A stretch of 64,000 nucleotides of DNA from Lentinus brumalis (Eukaryota; Basidiomycota; Agaricomycetes; Polyporales; Polyporaceae). Made by a program: the position numbers and the translations under genes. Positions 46,731 to 58,884 of this stretch are shown here, piece by piece (position 1 is the first letter of the stretch; every line of letters starts with the position of its first letter). Where the stretch lies: the NCBI GenBank assembly GCA_001792895.1, contig MARA01000001.1:2418001-2482000 (forward strand). Direction: 5' to 3'. The notes beneath the pieces were generated by a model. It ran no database searches, was not told the origin of the DNA, and saw nothing but the letters and a program-made list of their open reading frames with translations.

Positions 46731-48404
46731 ATGTTCCCTTCACCGTGCGCTCTGTGCATGTCGCTGCTCCTGCCCGCGGCGGTCCTGGCCCAGTACAACC
46801 TAGTCAAAGAGTACGCCGGAGAGAGCTTCTTCGATGACTGGTCGTTCTATGGCAACAGTGAGTGTCGAGCCCACTATCTCCGTCCGCGAGGATCGCATTT
46901 GACTTACGATAACTCGCTCCACAGGGGACAACCTCACGAATGGCAATGTCAAGTACGCTCAGACGCCCCACTCCGACATCGCCGCGGAGAGCCCATACTG
47001 ACGCGCCGCTCCGAACTTCTAGCTTCCTGGATGACACCGATGCCTTCCACAATAGCCTGGCGTTCGTGAACGATGCCGGGAACGCTGTCATGAAGGTTGA
47101 CAATTCGAGTTCGCTCAAGTTCAACCAGAACCGCAACTCTATCCGCATATCGTCCAAGGATCAGTTCACAGTGGGGTCCGTGTGGGTCGCAGATATCCTG
47201 CACGTACCATACGGGGTACGTTCGGTTCCGTTTTATACGCACGAAGTCGCCTGCGCTGACGACCCCGGATACCAGTGCTCAGTCTGGGGTGCCTTTTGGT
47301 CGTCCGCACCAACATGGCCTCTTGGGGGCGAGGTGAGTCTCGTACCTGGCAGACCGTGAGCTCCGTCATACAATGCAGTCACCGTATTCCTTAGATCGAT
47401 ACATTCGAAGCCGTCAACAAAGACGCAAGGGGTCACATGGGATTGCACACGAACCCTGTACGTCCCTAACCACATTCCGGTTCATAAGTTCCGAGTCTAG
47501 ATCTCAGAGAACCTTCATTTCGCGTAGGGATGCACGCACTCCTCGAACGCCGTGCAGTCTAGCACCCTAATCAACTCCACGGATTGCTCGATCCAGGCCA
47601 ACAACAACCAAGGCTGTATCATTACCAACCCGGATCCAGCCTCGTACGGCGAGGGTAAGCGGTGCGCAGGATGTGAACGTCCCCTCATATCTGACGGCCT
47701 CGTGTGTTAGCATTCGCGAAGGCTGGCGGCGGCGTGTATGTCACCGAGTTCGCCATTGATGGAATATCGTGAGCCGCATTCCCGCCCTCATTCCAGACTG
47801 CCATTCTAATCGCATCTCGGCCTTTCGTGCAGCATCTGGTTTTTCAACGTATGTCCCGCGCCCGTGATCCACGCGAAATAAGCTTACCTGTCGTGGGATC
47901 AAGCGAACGGACCTTCCCAGTTCGTTGCAAGGGAACGTGAGCGCTATCGACACGTCGACGCTCGGTATCCCAGTTGCCAACTGGCCGACGGATGGCTGTT
48001 CCGTGAACGAATTCTTCCAACCCCAAGAACTGGTCTTCGATATTACGTTATGCGGCGGTGAGTTCGTTCTCACTGCGCTCGTGAATACCCGGGGCGCGCT
48101 TGTCCGTCGTCCGCAAGTTAATGACTGACATCATGACCTTGCATTTCTGTGGGTAGATTATGCCGGGGCCGCGAGCGTGTTCTACCAGACATGCACCGGT
48201 GTTTGTTACAACGACTGGGTCCTCGGAGATCCATCGAACTACGACACCGCTTATTTCGAGGTGTCGTATGTGAGGGTGTACGGCCTACCCGGAGAGCTGA
48301 CCGTGATCCAGTCTTCGGGCGGGCCTCGATCCGCGGAGGTGCGGGGCTTCGGTACGCTCATGCTGGCACTCTGCACTCTGTTTGCGACGCTCTGGACCTT
48401 CTGA
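46731..48404 (+). CDS. Glycoside hydrolase family 16 (beta-glucanase), secreted, probably GPI-anchored
   Basis: Secreted glucan hydrolase acting on beta-1,3(4)-glucans, probably in cell-wall remodelling. ATG at 46731 in GCCACC context starts a signal peptide (CMSLLLPAAVLAQ). Spliced exons read EYAGESFFDDWSFYGN, NVNFLDDTDAFHNSLAFV, FTVGSVWVADILHVPYG, SVWGAFWSSAPTWPLGGE. The catalytic motif is assembled across an intron as EIDTFE (nucleophile and acid/base Glu). Then SIQANNNQGCIITNPDP, YVTEFAIDGISIWFFN, SVNEFFQPQELVFDITLCG and YFEVSYVRVYG. The end FGTLMLALCTLFATLWTF fits a GPI-anchor signal. At least eight short introns. All key motifs are present. Confidence 0.87.
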
Positions 48405-49410
48405 GCCACAAAGTTTCCCATTACTCGTCGCTCATTCATCACTTCTTGTTCGTTGTGGGCCCTATGTCATCGTTGATTGTCGGGACGCTGCTGTATCCTG
48501 GGAACAACATGTGGGGACGGTGCCTTTACCACTCTAGAGTCCAGACATGCACCACTAGCACTAGACTGGCCTACGCGCCGCGGATCCGGACACTTTGCAA
48601 TGCTTTCCAGCTTCTGTTTGTATGTAGGAACGAACATGCTCGCTGTCGTGTAACGCGGGATGGCTGCTAGCGTGGTGGCGGTCGATACGGAAAAGTACGC
48701 TGGGCGAACCCGGCTGACTTCCTTTTCTCCGATAAGCCGGGAGCTTCTTGCACGCGACCGTGCGTGTGCCGTCACGCAGGTACGGTTCAGGCGATGCAGT
48801 GGCAAATTATCTCCTTGCGGCGGTCACTCATCCATTTCCTCTATTCGTCGTCTCACCACGGTGCCAGACACATGTACAGTCTCGCGGCTCAGCCACCCGT
48901 GGCGCTGGCGTGGACCCCAAGAGATCTCTGCCCAAAGCAAATCGCCCCGCTGCTGCCGACGACACTTCCGTTTCAGCCCTCTTCTCCGTCCAGTCCTCGG
49001 CCTATCTCCCACCGTCCTGGCCCATCCGGTGGCCAGAGTTCGCGAGCATACGGACATGGACATGAGGTCACCGCGATCCGCTGTGGGTCCAGCGACTGCA
49101 GCTCCCCAAGCTGGATCAATGCACACTCGCATGGCGCAAGATTCGGACTCCGGTTCTCCGATCTGGCGAGCCAGTTGGCCGCCCAATGGCCTGGCTCGGT
49201 GCACCCTGCCATCTGAATCCGCCCCAAGCCAAATGAGGCTGGCATGCACGCTGAATCACTGAAATTTAATTCTGTCGTAAGCCGTAAGCGAGTTCCTACA
49301 TAGATCGCGTCCGCAGCGTCCGTCCAGGACACGAACCTCGCGTCGACAGCCCTCCTCGTCTCCTCTTCGACACCCACTGCTCCTAGGCCCGCACAGCTTC
49401 TCTTCCTGCC
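48405..49410. other. Intergenic; overlapping frames judged spurious
   Basis: 1 kb between two plus-strand genes. Long frames here (48660-49262 plus; 48973-49776 minus, which runs into the SDR exons) are probably products of GC-rich sequence. Confidence 0.4.
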
Positions 49411-50663
49411 ATGCCAATCGCAACCTGCAGCAGCGGCTTCTGCTCCGCCAGCCCCAGCCCCTGGTCCAACGTCCTCTCCGACCCGCAGAGCCTCTTCAGT
49501 GTGGAGGGGCTCGTCGCTGTCGTAACAGGCGGCGGGACAGGTGCGTGCTACCCGAGATCGAGCGATCCCGTCCTTGCTGGCGATTTTGTCTGCCTTTCTC
49601 TCGCTAATCAGCGTTCCTGCACAGGAATTGGGCTCATGATCGCGAAGGCGCTCGAGGCCAACGGTGCCATTGTCTACATCGTATCCCGCCGGCTCGACAC
49701 TCTCGAGGCTGCTGCGAGGGAGCACAGCGTAAGTGTCGACCCTCCCGGCGTTGGCGAGCCTGAGGCGGGCTCGCACGGCGACTTGCGCCAGCGACTCCTG
49801 TAACCGCCTGGCTGACTGTTGACAGTCGGGGCTGACAATCCATTCATTCGTCTTTACAGCGCCGGGGCAATCTTATTCCCGTACAAGGCGACGTCACCTG
49901 CAGGGAGTCCATGAAGGCCGTCGCGGAGACGATCCGCGAGCGACACGGATACGTTAATCTTCTCGTGAACAACGCCGGCCTCGCGAAGAACTTCCTCCCG
50001 AAGCTCCCCGGGCCAGGCGAGGTCGACATGAAGAAGTACCAGGAGCTGCTCTGGAACGCGGGCTCGCCCCAGGATTTCTCAGGCGCGTTCGACGTCAACG
50101 TGGCTGCGGTGTGGTACACAGCCGTCGCCTTCCTCGACCTCCTCGATGCGGGTAACAAGAGAGGCAACACCCCGGGCGTCACGAGCCAGATCCTTACCGT
50201 GGCCAGCGGGGGTGCGTTCCGCAAGGACGACAAGGTCTTCAGCGTCCCATATACGCTCAGCAAGTCAGCCGCGACGCACCTGGGCAAGATGCTTGCACAC
50301 TTCCTCAAAGATTGGCAAATACGCAGCAACGTCATCGCACCTGGTATCTTCCCCTCTGGTATGTCCCTTCGGCATCTTCCCCTGGCGGGTGTTGATCGCC
50401 CCTACCCCTCCAGAAATGGTCGATGGCCTCATATCCGACGAGTATGTCAGGGCCGGCGTTCCGCTTCACCGCGCAGGTACGATCGACGACATGGGCGGCC
50501 TCATATTGTTCCTGAGCAGCAGGGTCAGTGATTTGTTCTCTTCGGCACTCTCTCCCACTGTATGTATTGACCTGAGCCATGTCCGCAGGCGGGAGCATAT
50601 GTCAACGGCACGGTTCAGCTCATCGACGGCGGCCGCTTGCTCCTCTATCCCTCGAGCTACTAG
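49411..50663 (+). CDS. Short-chain dehydrogenase/reductase
   Basis: Complete SDR, about 300 residues. ATG at 49411. Splicing joins LVAVVTGGGT to GIGLMIAKALEANGA, making the TGxxxGxG cofactor site, then YIVSRR. NNAGLAKNF is the NNAG motif, and ILTVASGGAF carries the catalytic Ser region. YTLSKSA is the YxxxK pair. Then SNVIAPGIFPS, GTIDDMGGLILFLSSR and AGAYVNGTVQLIDGGRL, ending PSSY at TAG 50661. About four short introns. The reaction is not predictable. It converges on the 2OG oxygenase 180 bp away. Confidence 0.87.
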
Positions 50664-50843
50664 ACCTGCCCTGACAGCGGCGCGCCCGGAGCGCGCACCA
50701 CGGACTTCCTGGATTCTTGGAATGTTAGGTAGTGTACATACATACAGATCCCCGTCACGACCATCATGACAAAACATGTATCGCTATCACCTCCCGCTTC
50801 AGCGCGTTAATTGTAACCCATTTCTTTGTTTCGTCCACCGAGG

Positions 50844-52422
50844 CTAGTGCTCTGAATTCGAATGCGCGTAGGTTGCCTCCAGTCTGGACTTCACGTATTC
50901 CCCTGCGGTCACGACTTCGTACTGCGCAGGATAGTCATCTGACACGCAGCTCGGCAGAGCCTGCTCAGGCAGCGCGACAGCCGTGAGCATGAGTGATACT
51001 TATCTAGAATACAGGGAAGACACGCGCCACCTACCTCTAGCTTGACGTCATAGTCAGTCCCGAAGAACAGCGGTATCGAGTACCGTTCGATGCCGGAGCG
51101 GTTTATCGCCCTGTGCACTGTAGACTTGAAGACGTCGTCTGGACGAACGTGGGGAGCGACGAGGTGAGTAGGTTACGATGCTACGCCACCAAATAGCTTA
51201 CTTGTCCACCTAGCGAACTGGTCTCCGAGGCTGCGGGCCGTGAGCAAGATACCGGTCCAACTTCAGCGCGATACGTACTTGACAACGAGCGTGCCGGGAA
51301 TCGGCACTGCGTCAACCCACTTCCCGTTGGCGTTCAGGACTTGCAGAGCCTTGACATCGTCTTGCTGCCACAGAATTGTAAAGCACTAATGCAGGTCCCG
51401 ATGAACATCTCGCTGAGCTGCGAACCGCGGAGCGCGTCACCTCATAGCTGCAGAGAGCACCGCGGACATCAGATCACACAGCTCCAGCCTACAGTCAGCA
51501 CCGCACTCACTCTGTGTGAGCCCCGATGCCCTGCACCCTGTCGTCGACTGGCCCAGTCTGCGGCGGATAGTATAGAAGTCGCATGATAGCGGCTGGTTTC
51601 GTGGTCTGCAAAGTCAATCAGACGTGCATCACGCCGGCCACGCGTTACCAAGAGTTGCACCTCACCTTATCGTCAAAAAAAATCTCGGGGAGGTCCAGAG
51701 CGAGCGCGAACAGCGGGAACAATGACTGACCAAGTCGCACGGCAGTGTGGCTGGGTGAAAGCCGCGCCATGAGTTCGTTCCATGGCGGGGGCAGGCTGGA
51801 ACGCAGCCAGAGCGGAGTGAGCTCACTAGTACTCGAGCACGGCCTCTCTGAAGCCTGGCAGCCCATCGGGCCAGACGTTCTCCCCGGTCATGGCGCCGTC
51901 GTCCGTGCGGGAACTCCCGGCAGGCTCTTCCCATCCGATGTCGAAACCTTCGTGCAGGTCTCCTCTGTTCTCGGGGTTCGTGTTTTCTCCGAGGAGCGCC
52001 GTGTACCCCTTGAAGTTCGGGGTCTTGTGGATGTCCATGGCCATCTTCGTGGATGACGGCAACGCGAAGAACCGCTTCGCTGCCTCCACGGTCGAAGAGA
52101 TGGTCTCCTCTGGGATGCCGTGATTTTTAACTACAGCGCGATGTCAGTCTAGATTAACTTCAGTCGACCTGTGATCCCCCAGACGACGCACCGTAGAAAA
52201 AGCCGACATTGATACAAGCATTCCTTATCTCGTCAGCGAGAGCACGTCGCACATCTGGATTGGGGTTTCTTGCATCTGCGAGATTTCTGGAGGAACAAAG
52301 ACCATATAAGCGAGGTGTCGCATACAAAGGAGGTCTCGAAACCTCCGGTCGTGATGTGACAGGATGATTCACATGATCGGGATGTCTTCAAACGTGCTAT
52401 CGGTGCGGAAACCGGCGAGCAT
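50844..52422 (-). CDS. 2-oxoglutarate/Fe(II)-dependent oxygenase (isopenicillin-N-synthase-like)
   Basis: Non-haem iron oxygenase of the 2OG-Fe(II) superfamily. ATG at 52422 gives MLAGFRTDSTFEDIPII, joined by splicing to NLADARNPNPDVRRALADE. Then GFFYVKNHGIPEETI (DIOX_N region), GYTALLGENTNPENRGDLHE, MRLLYYPPQTGPVDDRVQ. Introns split the iron site, which re-forms as GIGAHTDYE (His, Asp). LGDQFARWTN follows, then STVHRAINRSG (third ligand His) and RYSIPLFFG (Arg for 2-oxoglutarate). It ends YAHSNSEH at TAG 50844. Ligands HxD...H and RxS are all present. The substrate is unknown; relatives act on small molecules. Confidence 0.85.
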
Positions 52423-53550
52423 GAGTGGGCAATGGGATGCGTTCATAACCGGGGTGTTCAGCACAATAGATTTCTTTTGAGATCTTAGGCAGACCAGGAG
52501 GCAGACAGGAGGGGACAAGATGTGGAACGATGCTAAGTTGTGACGGGAGGCCGCTGTTGTGGGTGTTTATGGGCGCCCCGCTTGCCGCCGATCTTAGCCG
52601 TCCACAACTACTACGTCGATAATGTTCTGCGCTTCCAAGTCTCAGAAATGAAGCGTCGAAGGAGGACTCTGCCATTAGCAGCTAAATGACCTGTCATTGA
52701 TAGCCCGTTGAGAAAGGAGTAAATCGCAAGGAATATAACGGCGGATACCAACTCACAGGCGGCCCGGACGTGAAGAACTCCAGACCCCATGAGTTGATAT
52801 CACAACAATAAGCACCCGTTGGTGCTTCAAACCTGCGCACCCACTTGCTTCCGCTCGCCGTGCTCCTTCCATTCCTCCGTGTGGTGAGTCAGCTTCCTTC
52901 CCAGCCAAGGAAGCCATGCATGTTCAGAAAATGGGAGGAGGAACCCGGCTGAGCGAGTATCTCTCCGCGTACACGTTCTCCTGGTGGATCACCAAGCCGG
53001 ACTTGTCGCGACCTCGTGTAGTTTCGCCCTCGCCTGACTCGTTGATTCGCAGTCGACCATCGTAGGACTGTAAATGCGTCCGTCAATGCATTGGCACGTG
53101 GACCCCTGGACGAGGAGGCGCGGGATCCTTGGACGCGAGCGTAGCATGTACTAAAGGGTGAGTGAAGTTCGCTGTCGACGATAATGTCATCATCAAAGTT
53201 GTGGGCCATAGGGAGAGCATGTAAATCTGCCTCTTCAAGCATGGATGTATGAGATAATATGTTTGATAGAGCATAGTATCGCCGTGCTGTCCATCCAAGT
53301 CATCCCTCACCAGAGCGCGAGGGGTCTAACTTGATTTTTGTCAGGGAGGAAGACCTTTTCAGGATGAGAGCGAGGTGTGGGTAATGAATACGACGAGTCG
53401 ATCTACTTGACCCTCCAGCGCGTCCAAAGGCTCTGTATCATCGTGGTGAACGGAAAGAGTTGTTTCGGCAAGTCTCGGTATCGTCGATATCGCGAGAGCA
53501 TGGTGGTGGAACGAGATACAAAGTCGCTCAATGATCCAGTGCGAGTGCGC
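52423..53550. other. No supported gene
   Basis: Minus-strand frames at 52397-52675 and 52889-53242 have no motifs. The right part may belong to the decayed F-box gene beginning near 53700. Confidence 0.35.
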
Positions 53551-53720
53551 GTCACTTGTGGCACACCAGAGCGACGTTCCGCAGATCGGACACGTCTTTC
53601 AAAGCCAGATAACTGCAAACGGTCTCCAGTAGACACAAGCACGAGTGCAGAATCAGAAGGAAGGTCCGAAGAGATACCTCGTTCGTGAGCATATTTACTC
53701 GACGCCAGGAGTTGGACACT
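53551..53720 (-). pseudogene. F-box gene relic
   Basis: Minus-strand reading LETVCSYLALKDVSDLRN, then VALVCHK is a clear F-box. Directly after CHK comes TGA where F-box proteins usually have Trp (TGG), then RALALDH and a second TGA. The sequence beyond (about 53400-53550) yields no coherent LRR tail. Upstream there is no convincing start. Judged a pseudogene. Confidence 0.5.
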
Positions 53721-54163
53721 CGGTTCAACATGGAGGGTCTTGTGCAGGTCATTGTATGCGGTTCGGGCCTACTCATAAGGTTAGAAAGCATCATGTCTTT
53801 TCCATACCTGTGCATAGTCATTTTATAGATGCTGAATTTTGCGCAAGAAGGGATCATCGAGGGTCACCGCGGCGGGTCCAGAGCAGCGCTGACCTTGCAC
53901 TATAAAATCCGCCACTATTCTGTGATTGCTGGCTCGTTCAGCCATCATTTTATTGAAGATGAACGTTCTCCTAGGTCTGGCGGATTCATCGAGACGGCGA
54001 GGGCAAGAGAGACCAGTACTTATGAGGTTCGACTCAAGCTGAGCGATGAGCGCTAGCCTGCGTCCTAGCGCCGAATGTAGCACGTGGTGCCTTGCACCGA
54101 AATTTGGCTCAAGCCCAGCAGCTTGCCTTCAAGCCTGCATCTCGCGAGCTCGACTTCACAGCC

Positions 54164-56287
54164 ATGTCTCTTCTCGATGATCATGTCTCCAAAGCCCAGT
54201 GCAAGCGTGCGGTAGAAGCCCTCCTCACTCATGCCTCCAAGTTCGAAGAAGACAAGGCCGAAACTCAACTCTTCTCCGGCAAGGAGCAGAACGTTTGGCT
54301 CGTCGTGAACACGAAGGTTATGCACCCGGAGAAGAAGCTTAAACCCGCACGGATGTACGTCTTGTCTTTTGCATACACAATTGACTAGAACTGACACTCG
54401 AACTATAGACCGGTGAAGTACCCGATCGTGGACCCGCGCACCGAGCCTGTCTGCCTCATCACGAAGGACCCACAACGCGAATACAAGGATCTCATCGCGA
54501 AGGAGGGGATCAAGTTTATTTCGCGCGTGGTTGACATTCGGCATCTCAAGGGGAAGTGGAAGCCGTTCGAGGCGAGGCGTATGCTGTTGAAGGAAAACGG
54601 CCTGTTCCTCGCGGACGAGAGGGTCGTGCCGCTCCTCCCAGGTCTTCTGGGCAAGATTTTCTTCCAAGCCAAGAAGTGAGTCTCTTGCAGACGTGTTCAA
54701 TCGCACACTCTTCATGCTTCGTACACAGACAACCCATTCCCGTTTGCATCACGCGCAAGGACCTCAAGGGAGAGCTCGAGCGAGCGGTCTCGTCTACTTA
54801 CTTCCACCAAAACCAAGGCACTTGCAGGTCCGTCCTCGTCTTCGCGCGTCAGGCTTTCCTATTGATCATGGTGCTGCAGCTCCGTCAAGATTGGTACGCT
54901 CTCACAAAAACCCGAGCAGGTCCTCGCGAACCTCGAGACCGCCCTACCAGAGGTCGTGAAGCACATCAAGGGCGGTTGGGACAATGTTCAGAGCCTCTTC
55001 ATCAAGACGAACTCTTCCGCGGCGCTGCCCATCTGGCAGTGCGACCTTGGCACGGAGGCCGGAGGACGGTGGGAGGGGTTGGTTGCTAGTGCCGAGGATG
55101 AAGTCATGAAGGATGCCGAAGACGACGAGATGGATGTTGAGCGGGCACCCATCACACGCTCTCAGGGGAGGAAGCGCACGGCGGAGGAGGCTGAGAAGGA
55201 CGAGGAGAAGCCGAAGAAAAGGACGAAGGCGGCGGTCAAACCGAGCGAGACGAAGCCCGCGCCTCCTGCGGCCGCCACCGCGCCTCTGACTGCCGCCAAG
55301 GGCAAGGGCAAGGCTGTCGAAGCCTCACCCGCACCCGCTGCTGACCCCGCACCCGCGACCTCCGAGCCCGCCAAGAAAAAGCGGCGCAAGTCTGCGGTTG
55401 AGCCCGCCCCTTCCGTCCCAGCCGCGGTGACCGACGAGTCGCCCGACACCGCAGGGGACAAGAAACGCAAACGTCGCAAATCTCAGGTAAGGTTTCCAGA
55501 CTGCTTCGTTGTCGTCTAGTCTTATCTAACAGCTTCCTAGGTCGTCGCTGCTGCACAGGCATTTGCCGAACCCACACCTTCCACCTCTCAGCCTGCGACC
55601 TCTGCTGAACCCGACGCCGCGACCCCAGTGAAGAAGGAGAAGCGCAAGAAGGCGCGTGCCTCGCTCGCGGCGGCAGCCGAGGCTGCTGCGACTGCTGCGA
55701 AGGCCGATCCCGTCACGCCGGCTGCTTCGAGCAAAAGCGCGCGCGCGTCCGCCGTCGACTTCTTCGACGAGTCCGCCGCAACGCCCGCTGCCGCCGTCGT
55801 ACCTCCGAATACGCCCGCCGACGGCCTGGCCGGAGAGACCCCTGCGAAGCGCAGGAAGCGGTCCAAGAGCACGGTGGGCGACACACCGGTAACGACGGCG
55901 ATCACGAAGCTTGCTGCTGAACCCGAGGCGGATGCCCCTGCGGCGACTCCGAGTGGACGGAAACCCCGCCACAAGAAGACGAAGGAAGGCGTGCAGGAGG
56001 CGGCTGCTGCACCTGCACCCCAAGCACAGGTGGCAGCGGTCGTCGCTGACGGTGCCGGGGGCGCGCCTGTTGAGAAGAAGAAGAAGAGGAAGCAGAAGGC
56101 GAAGGAGGACGCTGCGGACAGTTCGGACAAGCCTGCTCCACCTGCGTCCACGGTGTCCACCGAGGAGATCAAGCAGAAGCGAAGCGCCGCCGGCATAGAG
56201 AAGAAGAAAGAGAAGGTGCTTGGTGGCAAGCCTGCTGCGAGGAGCGCAAAGGACGAGGTGGTGGGTAAGAAGTCGAAAAAACTCTGA
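54164..56287 (+). CDS. Ribosomal L1-domain nucleolar protein (Cic1/Utp30/RSL1D1-like)
   Basis: Ribosome-biogenesis factor with an L1-type RNA-binding domain and long lysine-rich tail, expected in the nucleolus. ATG at 54164 (MSLLDDHVSKAQCKRAVEAL). The L1 domain spans roughly residues 10-240: NVWLVVNTKVMHPEKKLKP, KYPIVDPRTEPVCLITKDPQ, FLADERVVPLLPGLLGKIF, QPIPVCITRKDLKGELERA, FIKTNSSAALPIWQCDLG. Short introns divide it. The tail is a roughly 400-residue Ala/Lys/Pro-rich low-complexity region with many KKKRRK-type clusters, ending KKSKKL. A long minus-strand frame through the tail (55526-56311) is an artefact of its repetitive codons. Confidence 0.85.
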
Positions 56288-56568
56288 GTACTCTATGTAT
56301 GTTCGGAGCACTCTCCCTTGGTTTGATTGCAGGTATAGTCAGTGGTACAATCGCATTGCTTTGGTATGTACAGCAGATGTGCGTGTGTGTGAGGGAATGT
56401 GTGAGATGCATGGGTAAAGTGTTCTTGAACACAAAGGGTATGTACAGTTGTGAACGACATGAAGTGCATGAGTAGGTGGTACAGATGGATGGGGGTATGA
56501 TACAGCAGTCGAGAAAGCAGTGGACAGCAATGGCGCCAAGCATGCATACAGGACGACGAGTTCAACGT

Positions 56569-57420
56569 TCAGTGCCAGACCCAGGGATCACGATATTCCT
56601 TCTTGAATACTTTTGTGACGACGCCGCAATTATCGCATGCCCGGGGTGTTTGCTCGTAGATATTTGCCGCATATACCCCGCCAAATGCTTCGGGGTGTCG
56701 GTCGCCTGAGTACGGACGACCGCGGCCGTTGGTGTGATACCACCGCGGCTCCATCTGGCAGTACTTCTTGCCAAAGTTGGAGTTTGGGCAGTAGCACGTT
56801 CCTGTGTGCGCGATGTCAGCGCGCCGGTCCGTGGGTCCGATGACGTCTTGGATCAAGAGACTAAAGGCAGCCTCTGTCCTCGAGGCCAACGGTGTCCCTG
56901 GAAACGACGCCAAACGAACGCTCCGGACACAGTCACACGGAAGGAGCATGAGAGGCGGATGAGGGCGGATAGATGGGGGAACACCGGGCCTCGAGCATAC
57001 AGCAGGATCAACGTACCTCGCGAGTGGTGCGACTCACACGAGCCGCACGCCTGGTAGCCACAGTCCTTGCACATCGCCAGACGGCCTCCCTGGCTAGCTC
57101 CCACTTTGCACCCAGTGCATTCCCCGACGGGAGGACGTTTGGGAGGTGTCAAGGCAATCCGGTCGTTAAGGTCGTGTAATTTCCGGTGGAGCTTGCATGA
57201 CCGTTGGTGATTCCGCCAGTCCGCACCCTGGCACTGCGTCCTGACCCGTCGACAAGGTGAGCTCGCTGTGCAATGGAAGAGATTCGGAGAACACTCACGA
57301 ACAGTACCGCGTGGTCTTGCACGCAGAGCACGCAAACGGTGCCTCTTTCATGCAGACCTCGCAGAATGCAAAGCCACAGCGGTCCTCTTCGAGCGGACAC
57401 GGGGATCGGGGAAGAATATG
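56569..57420 (-). CDS. MYND zinc-finger / Cys-rich protein, copy 1 (start unresolved)
   Basis: The MYND finger assembles across an intron as CEVCMKEAPFACSACKTTRY, then CSTQCQGADWRNHQRSC. A second Cys cluster follows (CTGCKVG...CKDCGYQACGSCESHH). After another intron comes the C-terminal module: TCYCPNSNFGKKYCQ, MEPRWYHTNGRGRPYSGDRH, ACDNCGVVTKVFKKEY, ending DPWVWH at 56569. I found no in-frame ATG before CEVC (57363), so the first exon is missing from my model, or the copy has lost its start. Paralogous to the gene at 57817-58520. Confidence 0.6.
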
Positions 57421-57816
57421 GCGGCAAGGGTGAGAACAACCATCGCCCCTGCCAGCGTTGACATTGACAAAAGGAGCATCGTCGACGTCGCGGCGGGTCG
57501 GGTGACCGTCGTGGTGGTTCAGAACAACGGAAGCGCCAAGCGCCGGCTTCACCTTGTTTGGGCCGAGACGCGCTCCGTCACACTGTAACGGTGATGTGAC
57601 CGACGCGTTGGGGACGCGTCCAGACACGCTCGTGTGCAGGTCTGCAGGTCCCAGGACCTACTTTCCGTCTTTTGCAACTCGAGGTGTACACGCTCGACTT
57701 GAGTGGCAACGATGGTGGCAAAACACACCAAGATGAATACATTGTTTGGACCAGCAATACAGGTGCCGACGGTGGCGGCCAAATCTCGAGCAAGTGACGC
57801 GACAAGTGGCAGAAAC

Positions 57817-58520
57817 CTAGTACGCTGTAGGTCGACGATAATCCTTCTTGAACAATTTCGTCACCTTTCCGCAATTGTTGCACGCCCTTGGCTCGGCCTC
57901 ATAAACCTCTTCAGGGTAGTCGTCCAAGGGGTGGCGATCCCCATTGTATGACTTCCCATTCCCGTCCATATGGTACCACCGAGGCTCCATCTCGCAGTAG
58001 TTGCGTCCGAAGTTCGAGCCCGCGCAGTAGCATGTGCCTACAATGCGTGATCAATGAGAGAACTCAATACGCGGAGCGCTACGTCCAAGTAGCATCCACC
58101 AGGAACGGAAGTCCCAGTGGCAACTACCAGTCACGATCGTTGCAGAACTTACCATTGCTCGTATCAGCGATGCATGACTCGCAAGCCACGTATCCACAGG
58201 TAAGGCATTCGTCTTCGCAGGGATAGTCCTCCGAGAATTTCACGTTGCAGCCAGTGCAGCAAGAGGTCGGCGGACGGCCGCGTGGTTTAGCGTTGTGCTC
58301 ATCGTTAAATTTATTGAGTATCTGCTGCATCTTGCAGCCTTTCTTGTGCGTCTTCCAGTCGTACTTTTGACATTCAGCTCTGTGTATGTGATTGAGTGGT
58401 CAGCACCTCGACACTCGCACTTGTACCCCAGCAGTGCACTCACGAGCAGTAGCGCTGGTACTTGCAGCCTGAGCACGCCAACGTAGCATCTGCGTAGCAC
58501 ACAGAGCAAGGATAGGACAT
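57817..58520 (-). CDS. MYND zinc-finger / Cys-rich protein, copy 2
   Basis: ATG at 58520 opens MSYPCSVCYADATLACSGC. An intron splits the MYND finger, which continues KYQRYCS, then ECQKYDWKTHKKGC. Next come CTGCNVKFSEDYPCEDE and CLTCGYVACESCIAD, then after an intron TCYCAGSNFGRNYCE, MEPRWYHMDGNGKSYNGDRH, ACNNCGKVTKLFKKDYRRP, ending TAY at 57817. MYND fingers bind proline-rich partners and often occur in transcription or methylation factors, but no SET or other enzyme domain is present. The product is about 180 residues. It is read divergently from the septation kinase. Confidence 0.75.
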
Positions 58521-58884
58521 CTTCGTGGAAGTAATGGGGGTCTGCTGGCTCGCGACGTGGCAGGACGTGGCAGATGGTGGTAAGGAGACAAGAAACGAAA
58601 TACGGTGCCCAAAAGCAGTTGAGGACAAAGGAGCGCTTCAGTAGCCAGATTGGGCTATTGAGGACCTCGGACACTCCTGTTACCACAATGTCGGCCTGGG
58701 ACTCATTGGTTGCTAAAGTCCGCCATCTTCGACGACGTGCTCGTCGCCGCCTCGAGTCAAACGACCAGCGGTCAATGTCCATCTCGCTGCTCTGAGCTGT
58801 GCTTGCGGGCTCACGAACTCTCTCTCTGCGCCGTCTGAACCTCCACGATCACTCATTCACGTCTCTTAACGTTCTCTACTCATC
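58521..58884. promoter_or_regulatory. Divergent promoter region (MYND copy 2 / septation kinase)
   Basis: 364 bp between divergent start codons at 58520 and 58885. The stretch before 58885 is CT-rich (CTCTCTCTGCGCC, CGTCTCTTAACG), as in many basidiomycete leaders. Confidence 0.4.

Noticed and set aside
48973..49776. 267-codon open frame on the minus strand
   Set aside because: Overlaps the first exons of the plus-strand SDR, whose motifs are clear; antisense shadow.
55526..56311. 261-codon minus-strand frame rich in Arg/Leu/Ser
   Set aside because: Antisense to the low-complexity Ala/Lys/Pro tail of the L1-domain protein; produced by repetitive codons.
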